NCBI RefSeq assembly: GCF_027595985.1
Contig: NC_073305.1
Coordinates: forward strand, 151,530,423 to 151,594,422
Source: Sorex araneus
Lineage: Eukaryota > Chordata > Mammalia > Eulipotyphla > Soricidae
DNA: 64,000 nt
Reading direction: 5' to 3'
The position numbers and the translations under genes are program-made. Numbering within the stretch: the first letter of the stretch is position 1; each line of letters starts with the position of its first letter. Below the pieces are notes generated by a model, which was not told where the DNA came from, did not search any database, and saw only the letters and a program-made list of their open reading frames with translations. Positions 44,822 through 55,520 of this stretch are shown piece after piece.

Positions 44822-47164
44822 CTTTTCCAGGAAATTGAAGAAACAGGAACTCTCCCAAACAGTTTCTATGAGGCACGTATCTCCCTAATACCAAAAGCAA
44901 ACAAAGACACCACTAAGAAGGAAAACTGCAGGCTAATATCCCTAATGAACACGGATGCAAAGATCCTCTACAAAATATTAGCAAATAGAATCCAACAATT
45001 CATCAAAAAGATCATATACCACAACCAAGTGGGATTCATCCTGGGGATGCAAGGATGGTTTAACATTCGGAAATCAATGTTAATCCACCATATCAACAAA
45101 AGCAAAGATAAAAACCATCTGATCATTTCAATAGATGCAGAGAAAGCATTTGACAAGATCCAGCACCCATTTATGATGAAAACTCTCATCAAAGTGGGTT
45201 TAGAAGGAACTTTCCCCAAGATAGTCAAAGCCATCTACCACAAACCTATGGCAAGCATCATCCTCAATGGAGAAAAACTTAGGGCCGTCCCTCTAAGATC
45301 AGGGACAAGACAAGGATGTCCCTGATCTGTCCACTTCTGTTTAACATAGTACTGAAAGTCCTTGAAATAGCAATTAGGCAAGAAAAAGACATTAAGGGCA
45401 TACAGATAGGGAAGGAAGAAATCAAGCTCTCACTATTTGCAGATGATATGATACTATACCTAAAGAAACCCAAAACCTCTACTAAGAAACTCTTAGAAAC
45501 AATAGACTTGTACAGTAAAGTCGCAGGTTATAAAATCAAACCCAAAAATCCATGGCCTTCCTATATGCAAACAATGAAAGAGGGAAGTAACATTAAAAAA
45601 ATAAATCCCCTTCACAATCGTGCCCCAGAAAATCAAGTACCTCGGAATCAGCCTAACGAAAGAGGTCAAGGATCTCTACAAAGAAAACTACAAAACGCTA
45701 ATCAATGAAATAAAAGAGGACACGAGGAAATGGAAACATATTCCCTGCTCATGGATTGGAAGAATGAACATTGTCAAAATGGCAATACTCCCCAAAGCAC
45801 TGTACAGATTCAATGTGATCCCTATAAGGATACCCATGAAAAACTTCAAAGAAATGGAGCAAATACTTCTGAAATTCATATGGAACAATAACGCCCATGA
45901 ATAGCTAAAGCAATTCTTGGGAAAAGGATGATGGGAGGCATCACCCTCCCTAACCTCAAACTCTACTATAAAGTGGTGATAATCAAAACAACATGGTACT
46001 GGTCCAAAGGCATACCCGCAGGCCAGTGGAACCGGGTGGAATATCCCTACACACAACCCTAATTGTATGAACATCTAATCTTTGATAAGGGAGCAAGAAA
46101 TGTGAAGTGGAGCAAAGAAAGCCTCTTCAACAAATGGTGCTGGCATAACTGGACAACCACTTATAAAAACATGGGTTTAGATCTCGACCTATCACCATGA
46201 AGAAAAAAATTCATATCAAAATGGATTAAAGACCTCAGCATCAGACCAGAATCCATTAAGGTACATTGAAGACAAAGTTGACAAAACTCTCCACGACACT
46301 GAAGCTATTGGCATATTCAAAGATGACATGCCACTGACCAACCAAGTGGAAACAGAGATAAATGGGACTATATTAAACTAAGAAGCTTCTACACTGCAAA
46401 AGATACAGTGACCAAAATACAAAGACAATCTACAGAATGGGAAAGGATATTCACCCAATACCCATCAGATAAGGGGCTAATATCAAGGATATGCAAGGCA
46501 CTGGTTGGAATCTACAAGAAGAAAACTCCCAACCCCATCAGAAACTGGGGAATGGAAATGAACAGAAATTTTCTCAAGGAAGAAATACGAATGGCAAAAA
46601 AGGCACATGAAATAATGCTCTCATCACTAATCATCAGAGAGATGCAGATCAAAACAACCATGAGATACCACCTCACATCACAGAGACTGGCACACATCCA
46701 AAAGAACAAAAGCAACTGCTGTTGGTGTGGATGTGGGGAAGAAAGGGACCCTCCTACACTGCTGGTGGGAATGCCAACTGGTTGAGCCGTTTTGGAAAAC
46801 AGTATGGTCACTTCTCAAAAAATTAGAAATTGAGTTCCCATTTGACCCAGCGATACCACTTCTGGCAATATATCCCAGAGAGGCAAAAAAAAAGTATAGT
46901 CAAAATGACATCTGCACTTGAATGTTGATTGCAACACTGTTTACAATAGCCAAAATCTGGAAAAAACCCAAGTGCCTGAGAACAGATGACTGGTTAAAGA
47001 AACTTTGGTACATCTACACAATGGAATATTATACTGATGTTAGAAAAGATGAAGTCATGAATTTTGCATATAAGTGGATCAACATGGAAAGTATCATGCT
47101 AAGTGAAATGAGTCAGAAACAGAGACATAGACATAGAAAGATTGCCCTCATCTGTGTAATATAA
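44822..47164 (+). pseudogene. L1 ORF2 pseudogene (reverse transcriptase to C-terminus)
   Basis: ORF2p is an endonuclease/reverse transcriptase that copies L1 RNA at a nicked genomic site. Here the endonuclease is missing. From 44822 the open frame gives the start of the RT domain ([42 protein letters not shown]). A stop and frameshift follow at about 45325. The catalytic FADDMILYL motif survives in the next frame (45316-45708), which then loses phase near 45540. Further frames give [17 protein letters not shown] (45620-45904), later segments with a disrupted cysteine motif near 46720, and a C-terminal block from 46922. It cannot make a working protein. Confidence 0.93.
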
Positions 47165-47623
47165 AATAAACTAACAGAATAGGAGCCTAACACCCAAGAA
47201 TAGTAGAGATAAGTACCAGGAGGTTGGCTCCAAGTCTTGGATGCTGGCCCCACACGCTGGAGGAAGGTGCAGCTCGCATAGAGAAGGCAACACCAGGTAA
47301 AGTGTGGTTTGAGGACCTGCACGGGATGGGAGATGCGCGCTGAAAATAGAATATAGACCAAACACGATAACCACGTAATGCCTCTTTTGCAAACAACACC
47401 CAAAACAACACCACAACACCCAAAAGGAGAGAGAGAGAACAAAAGGGAATGCCCTTCCACAGAGGTGGGGTGGAGTGGGGGGGTGGGGGGTGGGGGGGAT
47501 ACTGGGAATATTGGGGGAGGGGTCTGGGCACTGGTGGAGGGAAATAAACAAAATGCAAACATGAAAGTTCATAAGTTTGTAACTATAACTCATGGTGATT
47601 CACTAATAAAAAAAATGTTTTTT
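44822..47623 (+). mobile_element. L1, 2.8 kb, longest copy in the window
   Basis: Truncated inside ORF2 just before the reverse transcriptase core. Flanked by the 12-bp duplication aatagatgaaaa (44810-44821 and 47624-47635). The 3' UTR (47165-47610) has the G-rich run 'ggggtggggggtggggggga' and ends 'catggtgattcactaataaa'. Its UTR blocks are the same ones used as tails by the chimeric retroposons. Confidence 0.95.
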
Positions 47624-47639
47624 AATAGATGAAAAAACA

Positions 47640-47769
47640 TTGGTTCCATCCTGTTACAAACAGCACCATGTCTTATTTGGAATATTGCATATTTTCTTAA
47701 TTTCTCTCTCTGCCTCTACTCCTATCTTGAAATATTGTACTTTCCACACAAAAATCAGAATGATACTTT
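47640..47769 (+). mobile_element. LINE-2 relic, upstream piece
   Basis: 'ccacacaaaaatcagaatga' followed by 'tacttttaaaacccaagaat' is LINE-2 3'-region sequence. It continues after the chimeric retroposon at 49251, so the retroposon split it. Confidence 0.6.
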
Positions 47770-47784
47770 TAAAACCCAAGAATT

Positions 47785-49235
47785 GCCCATTTCTCCGCGC
47801 CCGCACCCCCAGAATGACGAAGAGGATGGAGCCGCTTGGGACACCGGCAGCCCACCAGGAACCTGCAGTATGTGACTTGAGAGTTTCCGCCAGGCTCCCC
47901 GAGCGGAGGCCTGGCGTTTCTCTTTTTTTTTCTTTAATCTATCTCTCTTCCCCTCAACCTCTGGGCACAGCACAGCATCTACCCCACTTCTGAGCACAAA
48001 ATGGAGAGACGCACCCAAGTGCGCGGCGCGGCTGGCGGGGGATCGAGGGCGGGGAAGTACCGGTCTCCGCCCACATCGGACACTTAAAGAGAGTGCAGCC
48101 ACGTGGGCTTTCCCATTTCTCCGCGCCCGCACCCCCAGAATGACTGACGAAGAGGATGGAGCTGCTTGGGACACCGGCAGCCCACCAGCAACCTGCAGTA
48201 TGTGACTTGAGAGTTTCCGCCAGGTCCCCCGTGCGGAAATCTCTCTCTCTCTCCTTCAACTTTTTCCCTGGACTTTAGACAGAAACCCAAAACTGCGCAG
48301 CCGCGGCGGCCGCGCGACCTAATGTCATCTTAGTATCAGCAGTATGTAATGGTTCCTTCTTAATGGGTCGGACTTTTGTGGGTGATCCTAACAAGAATAG
48401 TAAGTATTTTGTTGAAATATTGAAGGCAATCAAAATGGTAGCCATCTCTCTAGACTGAACTAAGCTATATCCCCACGCCGGCTGAGAAGAAATATCCTTC
48501 TTTCTCGGGAAGAAACGTGGCATGGTGTCAAACATAGTGTGATGTCCATTAAGCAAACAGACCTGGTGGCCTGGGAATGGGAAATAAGGGGAAAAATTAG
48601 GTGCATGGACCAGCGGGACGCTGGTGGTATCTCGAGCCGGAGCCGATATCAGCACAAGAGCTTTGGTTCCAGAAACGGCTTGCAGACACTCTACTAGACT
48701 ATCAACTAAGCCAGAGCCCCACGCCGGCTGATGATGGGAAATAACCATCCTCTTCGGTTTTTTTCCCTTTGTCAGACAGCGTGGCGATTACTAAACAGGC
48801 GTGAACTCGGTGGCGCGGGGCAAGGGGGAAAAAGAAAAGTTATGTAACAAACAGCAGGACTTAATATCTCTATATGCTTAGTAATGGAGAATTATCAAAT
48901 GCCTCATTGGCAATAGGACTGTCTTTTTCTATTTGGGGGGAAACCCCAGCAACGGTAGTGAGTTGTGTGTTGAAACATGGAATGTAATCGAGATAAGCGC
49001 AAATGAAGTGAAACTTATCACGTACAAGGGTGGGGACTAGGGAGGTGGGAGGGGGCGGCAGATATACTGGGGGGGTTGGGGGTGGAAGATGGGCACTGGT
49101 GAAGGGAGGGGTGTTTGAATATTGTATAACTGACATAATCCTGAGAACTTTGTAACCCTCCACTTGGTGATTCAATAAAAAAATAAATAAATAAAAAATA
49201 AATAAATAAATAAAAAATAATAAAAAATAAATAAA
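47785..49235 (+). mobile_element. Chimeric retroposon, complete 1.45-kb copy
   Basis: The perfect 15-bp duplication taaaacccaagaatt (47770-47784 and 49236-49250), with a TTTT|AAAA-like cut, brackets it, and the host LINE-2 resumes on the far side. In order: a CpG-rich 326-bp monomer (47785-48110) followed by a 0.4-copy repeat (48111-48237); a (CT)n stretch; one 'tccctggactt' unit with 'cgcagccgcggcggccgcgc' (48264-48320); a ~600-bp core shared with 11357-12811; the 3' module ('ggggaaaccccagcaacggt'); the L1-like UTR end; and an AATA-rich tail. There is no ORF1 or ORF2. A 157-codon antisense frame (48275-48748) lies in the core. Confidence 0.85.
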
Positions 49236-49250
49236 TAAAACCCAAGAATT

Positions 49251-49745
49251 TTAGTACTGCTACTTTGCTCAAAATCTCCTATGATTCTACCAGTTCAAAC
49301 AAAACTGGGAATTCATATCACAGACAGCAAGACCATAAGGGACCTAGACTTACCTCTGTTTTACCTTCTTGCTCACTTACTTCATTTCAGATCAGTCTGG
49401 TCTCTGTTGCTCTGTGAATCCACACTACCCACTCCAATTTATGTTTTCATTTCAAGATGAAGTTACTTCACTTTTCATTATATTGGGATGAAATTTGCAA
49501 CTATTTTTTAAACCACAAAGGAGTTCCCTAATGATGCATTCTGTTTAAATATCATTGCCCTGGTCTAGTTTATTTTTCTTTAGACTATAACAAAGGATAC
49601 ATGATTTATTTCTTTATTTTTTTCTCTTTCTTCTTTCATTAGCCCATAAGCTTCATAAGGCCAGAAACTTTGTAAGTTTTGTTCACCGTTGAATGGTATT
49701 TGGCAATGTAGTAGAAGTTCTAGTGTTTATTGAACAAAGGAAGGG
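49251..49745 (+). mobile_element. LINE-2 relic, 3' end
   Basis: 'ctttgctcaaaatctcctat', 'cataagcttcataaggccag', 'aaactttgtaagttttgttc' and a 'gtgtttattgaacaaagg' end follow the LINE-2 3' end order. It is the downstream part of the piece at 47640-47769. Confidence 0.7.
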
Positions 49746-50099
49746 ACAGTCTTTTATCCACCTTTAATTTCACCAAATTCTTAGGCTTAACTAGATGTTC
49801 TTGTTGTACCTTCATCTTCTAACAGTGGTCACTGGAAGTAAAGTGATCAACTAAGTCACTTGAGCAAAAATTGTGTTTACAAAAAAGACTATTGAAGACA
49901 TTAGTAAACTTAAAGCTAAATTTATGTGCTATATATATAATAGTGAAGTATTATGTGTGCATATATATGATTAATAGGTACAACTGTGATCCAAGCAAAA
50001 ACAATACTTGATTAGTTATAGTTTAAATCAACTACTCTAAATTAAAAAGACCTTTTAATTTGTACGTATACCAAGTCAGTAACTATATTTTAAATGATT
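49746..50099. other. Unique AT-rich sequence
   Basis: Nothing recognised. Confidence 0.4.
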
Positions 50100-50200
50100 A
50101 TGCCAAAAACAGTAACAAGTCTCACAGTGGAGACGTTACTGGTGCCTCCTTGAGCAAACTGATGAGCAACGGGATGATAGTGATACAGTGATATACTGAT
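50100..50200 (+). mobile_element. Type II/III element, 5'-truncated
   Basis: Only the last ~100 bp: 'tatgccaaaaacagtaacaa', 'gagacgttactggtgcctcc' and the tail 'gatagtgatacagtgatata'. 5' truncation in the body is typical of target-primed reverse transcription. Confidence 0.85.
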
Positions 50201-51190
50201 GAAAATTAATGGGTAGGTTGAGGGTAGTACAGGATATTTGAGATTTAAATTGCACCAGTTTAATTTAATTGAAAGTATAAATTACCAAAAATAAAGTGAA
50301 ATTTAAAAAAATATTTCACAGGAATATATAGAGGGGTGGGGGGTAGGAAATTAAAGTTAATTATACTAAAAAATGTTATTGCTATGTTTATTTTATCTAT
50401 TTTTATATTTTAATCCTAGCGGGAAAAGTTCATATCTAAATTTAATTTTTTACCTTAGTCATTTTAGGAATTCTTAGGTTTTGTTGACTATAAGAAGCTA
50501 CTCACTCAATTCAAAAGATGAAAGTATTTGAAAATTCTTTTTTCAGATTACTTTTTCTTAATATAATAAAACTGGCCCACAAAAGCTAGTTACTATGTCA
50601 ATACATTTTATAGGTGAATTTGCATGTTGTCTTTAATCTACTTAAAAATTCAAATCTGCATTAAGAAACATAAAATATCATTATTTTTTACATTTCTTCC
50701 CCCATGTAACGTCTGCTTAAAATTTTAAACAATGATTCTTACCTCTTTAAGGACTCTGTTCAAGCAACTTTTTCATCTTTATCTCTACACTTTGAAAAAA
50801 TCATTTATATGATTAGTAATACCACTTTAAAAGCAGCTGCTGACTCTTACTGGGCTCTAAAAGAGATGAGTTGAGTGCTTGTTTCTGAGTCAAAAGATTT
50901 AATTCTACCCCCACCTCTAGCAATAAATAGCAGCTATATCACTATTGAAAATCATTTGCTTTTTACATCACTAAGGGAGCTAGATATAGTTGGCTACAGT
51001 TTAAAATTACATGACTTTATATGTCATTGTTTGACTTGTGTGGTATAATATATTCCCAGTTTGATTTGGTAGAATTATAAGTATATATGCCCTTAAAAAT
51101 GAAACCCCCAGAATAAATAAAGCAAAACTTGTCAGAACTGTGGTGAGAAAATCAGCAATAATTGTTGAAACTATAATAAATATTCTAATT
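50201..51190. other. Unique AT-rich sequence
   Basis: Nothing recognised. Confidence 0.45.
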
Positions 51191-51202
51191 TCAAAACTGG
51201 AC

Positions 51203-51420
51203 GAGCTGGAGCAATAGCACATCGGTTGGGTCTTCGCCTTTCACTTGGCGGACTCGTGTTCGATTCCTCCGCCCCCTCCGAGAGCCCTCACTGCAGAGCC
51301 TGGCAAGCTGCCCGTGCATATTAGATATGCCAGTAACAGTAACAATAAGTCTCTCAATGAGAGATGTTACTGGTGCCCACTCGAACAAATTGATGAGCAA
51401 CGGGATGACAGTGACAGTGA
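51203..51420 (+). mobile_element. Type II SINE
   Basis: Head 'gagctggagcaatagcacat', 'gtgttcgattcctccgcccc', shortened body, tail 'gatgacagtgacagtga'. A near-perfect duplication caaaactggac / caaaattggac lies at 51192-51202 and 51421-51431. Confidence 0.9.
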
Positions 51421-51437
51421 CAAAATTGGACAGGTCA

Positions 51438-51623
51438 GGACGGGAACAATAGCATAGTGGGTAGGGCATTTGCCTTGCGTGTGGCTGACCCGGTTTTAAT
51501 CCCTGGCATCCATCCCATGGGCCCCCCCCACCCCGCCCCAAGCACCACCAGTAGTAATTCCCTAGTGCAGACCCAGGAGTATCCCCTGAGTATCACTGGG
51601 TGTGGCCCAAAGGAAAAAAAAAA
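51438..51623 (+). mobile_element. Type I SINE inserted beside the type II SINE
   Basis: 'gacgggaacaatagcatagt' through 'gggtgtggcccaaaggaaaa'. A third copy of 'caaaactgga' follows at 51624, so it appears to have used the duplicated target of the preceding SINE. A C-run lies at 51523-51531. Confidence 0.85.
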
Positions 51624-51639
51624 CAAAACTGGATAGGAC

Positions 51640-52088
51640 ACCTAGATAGAAAATCAACATGGTGATGAAAAGGCTTGAACACTAAAAACCAACTTCGTAT
51701 AACACTTCAAAAATAACAGAATGCATGTTTTCAAGTGCAAAAAAACATTTTACATATAATAGACCAGAAAGTAAATTGCAATAAATACTAATAATTGAAT
51801 TACATAATAAAATAAATATATAATTCCAATAAATAGTTGAAACAAATAAATATTAAATAATTGAAAAGAACATTCAGTATGTCTTTGGTCATACTGAAAT
51901 AATACAGAAATAAATTATAAAGGAAAATTGATAAATATCTTGAAAGTAGCACAATAAACCAATGAGTCAAAGGAGAAATCACAATTAGAATTTGAAGGTA
52001 TTTTAAGATTAATAAAATTGAGTAAAAAATGCAGCATAATCAAATTATGAGATTATATCTATATAACAGATATGTGTGTGTGTATAAT
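51640..52088. other. Unique AT-rich sequence
   Basis: Nothing recognised. Confidence 0.4.
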
Positions 52089-52089
52089 A

Positions 52090-52272
52090 AGGGTTGGAAA
52101 GAATTCATCGGGTAAAGTGCTTGACTTGCTCATGCCCTATGGGACTGGATTCCTCACACTGCATATGTACTACCCCCACAACCTCTGAGTATCACCAAGA
52201 ATGATCCATAAGCATAAAGCTAGAAGTAAGTCTTAAACACAGACAAATGTGGTGCCCCCCAAAAAAGAAAAG
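52090..52272 (+). mobile_element. Old type I SINE
   Basis: 'agggttggaaagaattcatc', 'gactggattcctcacactgc' and 'caaatgtggtgccccccaaa' keep the order of a diverged copy. Confidence 0.6.
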
Positions 52273-52380
52273 AAATTTTAAAATAAAAGAGTAAATTAAA
52301 CCCTGATAAAGCAAAACAATGAAAATAATATATCTTAACATGAAAAATTTTAAGTTAGTTCTTTAAAAAATATTGACAAG

Positions 52381-52556
52381 GTAATGGAGCAATAATACAA
52401 CAGGTAGGGCGTTTGCCTTGCATGGGGCCGACATGGGTTCGATCCCCAGCATCCCATCTGGTCCCCAGAGCACCACCAGGAGTAATTCCTTAGTGCAGAG
52501 CCAGGAGTAACCCCAGTGTATCCCATGTATGGCCGGGTATGACCCTATAAGCAATA
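52381..52556 (+). mobile_element. Type I SINE ending in (TA)n
   Basis: 'ggtaatggagcaataataca', 'atgggttcgatccccagcat' and 'gagccaggagtaaccccagt'. The tail position is occupied by (TATA)n at 52553-52576. Confidence 0.85.
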
Positions 52557-52974
52557 TATATATATGTATATATATAATTTACATTATATTATATATTCCT
52601 TTTTAGCAGAAACTGACAAGTTTCAAAATGCATGAAATTCAAGAGACTCCCAAGAGCCAAAACACTCTTAAAAATGTATAACAGTAGCATGTTCACACTT
52701 CCCAATTTCAAAGCTACAGAACTTGCCACAAAGAAAGCAATAAAGACTGCCTGCCACTGGTGTGAAAAATAAGTGTAATATTGGGATTACAGAAACAAGC
52801 CTAAAATTTATGGTCAATTGATTTTGAAAAGTGCCAGCATCAGTAAACTGAAAAATGAATAGTTTTTTTAAACATATATTGCTTGAACAATTGAATATCA
52901 ACATTCAAAATAATAAAGCTGTATCCCAATCAATGTCATAAACAAAAAAAATCATTGAAAAAATTACTATATCT

Positions 52975-53044
52975 CTTCTAATGGTTTGGTAGTTTTAGCC
53001 CCAAAACCATCAGTTAAGAGCTAAAACTGTCAAACCATTAGAAG
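52975..53044. repeat. 70-nt inverted repeat (hairpin) in an old L1
   Basis: Arms of 25 bp at 52975-52999 and 53020-53044 differ at two positions, both of which become G-U pairs in plus-strand RNA; the loop is 20 nt. The right arm matches the expected L1 sequence, so the left arm looks like a fold-back copy of it. Confidence 0.8.
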
Positions 53045-53181
53045 AAAAGTGGAAGCAAATTTGCATGAACTTGGATTAAGTAACAGTTGCATAGATGTGA
53101 AAAATAGATTAAATAAATTCTATTAAAAAATTTAAAAACTTGCTTTGAAGGAAGCTATCAAAAAGTGAAATGATAAATTAC

Positions 53182-53417
53182 TGTAGCACTGTTGACCCAT
53201 TATTCATCAATTTGCTCAAGCAGGCACCAGTAACATCTCCATTGTGAGACTTGTTACTGTTTTTGGCATATCAAATACGCCACGGGTAGCTTGCCAGGCT
53301 CTGCTGTGTGGGCAGGATACTCTTGGTAGCTTGCTGGGCTCTCCGAGAGGAATGGAAGAATCAAATCCAGGTCGGCCACATGCAAGGCAACTGCCCTACC
53401 TTCTGTGCTATCGCTGG
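53182..53417 (-). mobile_element. Type II SINE
   Basis: On plus it runs from the tail complement 'tgtagcactgttgaccca' to the head complement 'tctgtgctatcgctgg'. The 11-bp duplication tgataaattac lies at 53171-53181 and 53418-53428. Confidence 0.92.
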
Positions 53418-53979
53418 TGATAAATTACAAGGGAAAATATTTGCAAATTAAATATCTGGAAGAAATCTAGCATCCAGATGATATATATAAAATTTTTACA
53501 ATCCAACAATAAAAGATACCTTAACTAAATGAACAAAGGATTTAAGTACGGTTTTCCAAAAATATAATAGATATAAAATATTATTATTTTATTCTTTAAT
53601 ATACATGAAATATATTCTCATATACAATAGAGGACAATATAAAATCACATGAAAAGATGTTCAGCATCTAGTCATTAGAGAAATGTAAATCAGAATTACA
53701 TTGTGATTTTTATTTACACCTACCGGGTAACTTAAATCCACTGGATAGGTATTGTCAAAAGACTCTAACAATAATATGTTTTGGATGAGGTCACGGAATA
53801 TGTGACCATTCATACACAACTGGTAGGATTATTAGCTGTAGCTATAGTGTAGCTCCTATTATAGTGATATGACAGAGCTGCAAAAAGTTAAATATGGAAT
53901 ATGAATGACATGCAATTCTACACATAGGTATGTGCACATGAAAGAGTAAATGTATTTGTTCACACAAAAACTTATACAT

Positions 53980-54177
53980 CACTGTATCACTGTAGTCCCA
54001 TTGTTCATCGATTCTCTCAAGTGGGCGACAGTAACATCTCCATTCATCCCTGTCACGTGTTAATGTAGAACGATGGCATATTGAGGGCTCTTTCAAGGTC
54101 AGGGGAATGAGGACCATCATTGTCACTGCTTTTGGCATATCGAGCATGTCACAGGTAGCTTGCCAGGCTCTGCCATG
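53980..54177 (-). mobile_element. Type III element, 5'-truncated
   Basis: The exact 15-bp duplication caaaaacttatacat (53965-53979 and 54178-54192) brackets a copy that has only the body with the extra block ('gagggctctttcaaggtcag'). It ends inside 'ggctctgccatg', so the 5' side was cut short at insertion. Confidence 0.9.
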
Positions 54178-54410
54178 CAAAAACTTATACATATATCCAT
54201 AAAAGCATTACTTATAATAGCCAAAATGTGAAAACAACACAGATATTCACCAACTCTGTTGAAAGGTTAAACAAAATAAATCGTATTCAGAAAATAGATT
54301 GCTATTCATTCTTTTTAAAAATGAAGCATGGGTACATGTAATAAAATGGTAAAACATTGAAAGAAGCCAATTATAAAAGGTTACAGATCAGATAATTGTA
54401 TTTATAATGT

Positions 54411-54993
54411 CATTGTCACTGTCACTGTCATCCCGTTGATAAACGATTTGTTCGTGTGGGCCCAGTAACATCTCCATTCAACCAAGCCCTGAATTTTAGC
54501 AGCCTCTCTTTACTTGTCCTTCCCAACGGTGCCGCATTAAAGGCTCTTCAGGGTCAGGGGAATGAGACCCATCATTGTTACTGTATTTGGCATATGAATA
54601 CACCACGGGGAGCTTGCCAGGCTCTCCCATGTGGGCAGAAAGCTTTCAGTAGCTTGCCAGATTCTCCAAGAGGGAGAACTAGGCTATCAGATGTCCCACA
54701 GCTGCATTTGCTTCAGGGAGCTTGGTTTTATAGTCTCTGGATATTGGCCGTTGGTGGGATTACATAGCACCTGGGGCAGTTTCTGGGTGTGACTGCCTAG
54801 CTACTGGAAAATGGGGAATCTAGGCAGAAGAGGCCCAGTCACGATCCAGCAGCCTTGGAGATCTTGGCCCCAGGTTCTGCACACCTGGGTTCCTCTGCCA
54901 GTTCCTTCATGCGTGAGGCTCATCCGAACATGTGGAGAGTGGCCTTGAGCATGGCTGTGGCTGTGTTCCTGAGGTCTTCAACCTCTGAAGGAA
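54411..54993 (-). mobile_element. Type III element, about 580 bp
   Basis: Plus opens with 'cattgtcactgtcactgtca' and holds the extra block ('ctgaattttagcagcctctc'). After 'gccagattctccaagaggga' it continues into a long 5' part with 'tcatgcgtgaggctcatccg', also seen in the 42-kb copy. The host L1 phrase 'atttata..gtc' recurs on both sides (54399-54410 and near 54996-55010). No tRNA head. Confidence 0.78.
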
Positions 54994-55205
54994 TATTTAT
55001 AGTAAGTGTCTAAAATCAGTAAATCCATGATGGCTGAAAGTGAGTTAGTGTTTGCTTGGGTTAGAGGAGGGGGGAGAAATGGTAATTTCAACTATTAATA
55101 GTTGTGGGGTTTCAGACAGGGGGGATAATAAAAATGGTCCAGTGAAACTGGATAGTGGGTGATGGTTGTACAACTTTCTAAGTATAATGAAAGCCACCAA
55201 ATTGT

Positions 55206-55452
55206 CACTGTCACTGTCATCCCGTTTGTCATCGATTTGCTTGAGCGGGCACCAGTAATGTCTCCATTTTGAGACTTGTTGTTACTGTTCTGGACATATC
55301 GAATACACCTCGGGTAGCTTGCCAGGCTCTGCCATGGAGGCGAGATACTCTCTATGGCTTGCCGGGCTCTCCGAGAGGGGGCAGAGGAATCAAGCCCAGA
55401 TCAGCCGCATGCAATGCAAATGCCCTACCCACTGTGCTATTGCTCCAGCCCC
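55206..55452 (-). mobile_element. Type II SINE
   Basis: Full copy with tail complement 'cactgtcactgtcatcccgt' and head complement 'gtgctattgctccagccccg'. An imperfect ccaaattgt / ccaaactgt pair flanks it inside the old L1 3' UTR. Confidence 0.92.
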
Positions 55453-55520
55453 GCCAAACTGTACACCATAAATAAATGGATTCCATGATTAAGTAAACTT
55501 AACATTTTTTAAAAAAAATC

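Larger units (their letters stand above)
52610..55520 (+). mobile_element. Old L1 interrupted by four later insertions
   Basis: Pieces read in order as one old L1: ORF2 blocks ('tttatggtcaattgattttg', 'caaaccattagaagaaaagt', 'acttataatagccaaaatgt'), then 3' UTR blocks ('gtgatggttgtacaactttc', 'aactgtacaccataaataaa'). Insertions sit at 53182-53417 (type II), 53980-54177 (type III), 54411-54993 (type III) and 55206-55452 (type II). Coding capacity is lost. Confidence 0.75.

Noticed and set aside
47785-48320. CpG-rich region that could be read as a gene promoter CpG island
   Set aside because: It lies within a retroposon bracketed by a target duplication, so its CpG content belongs to the mobile unit rather than to a resident gene.
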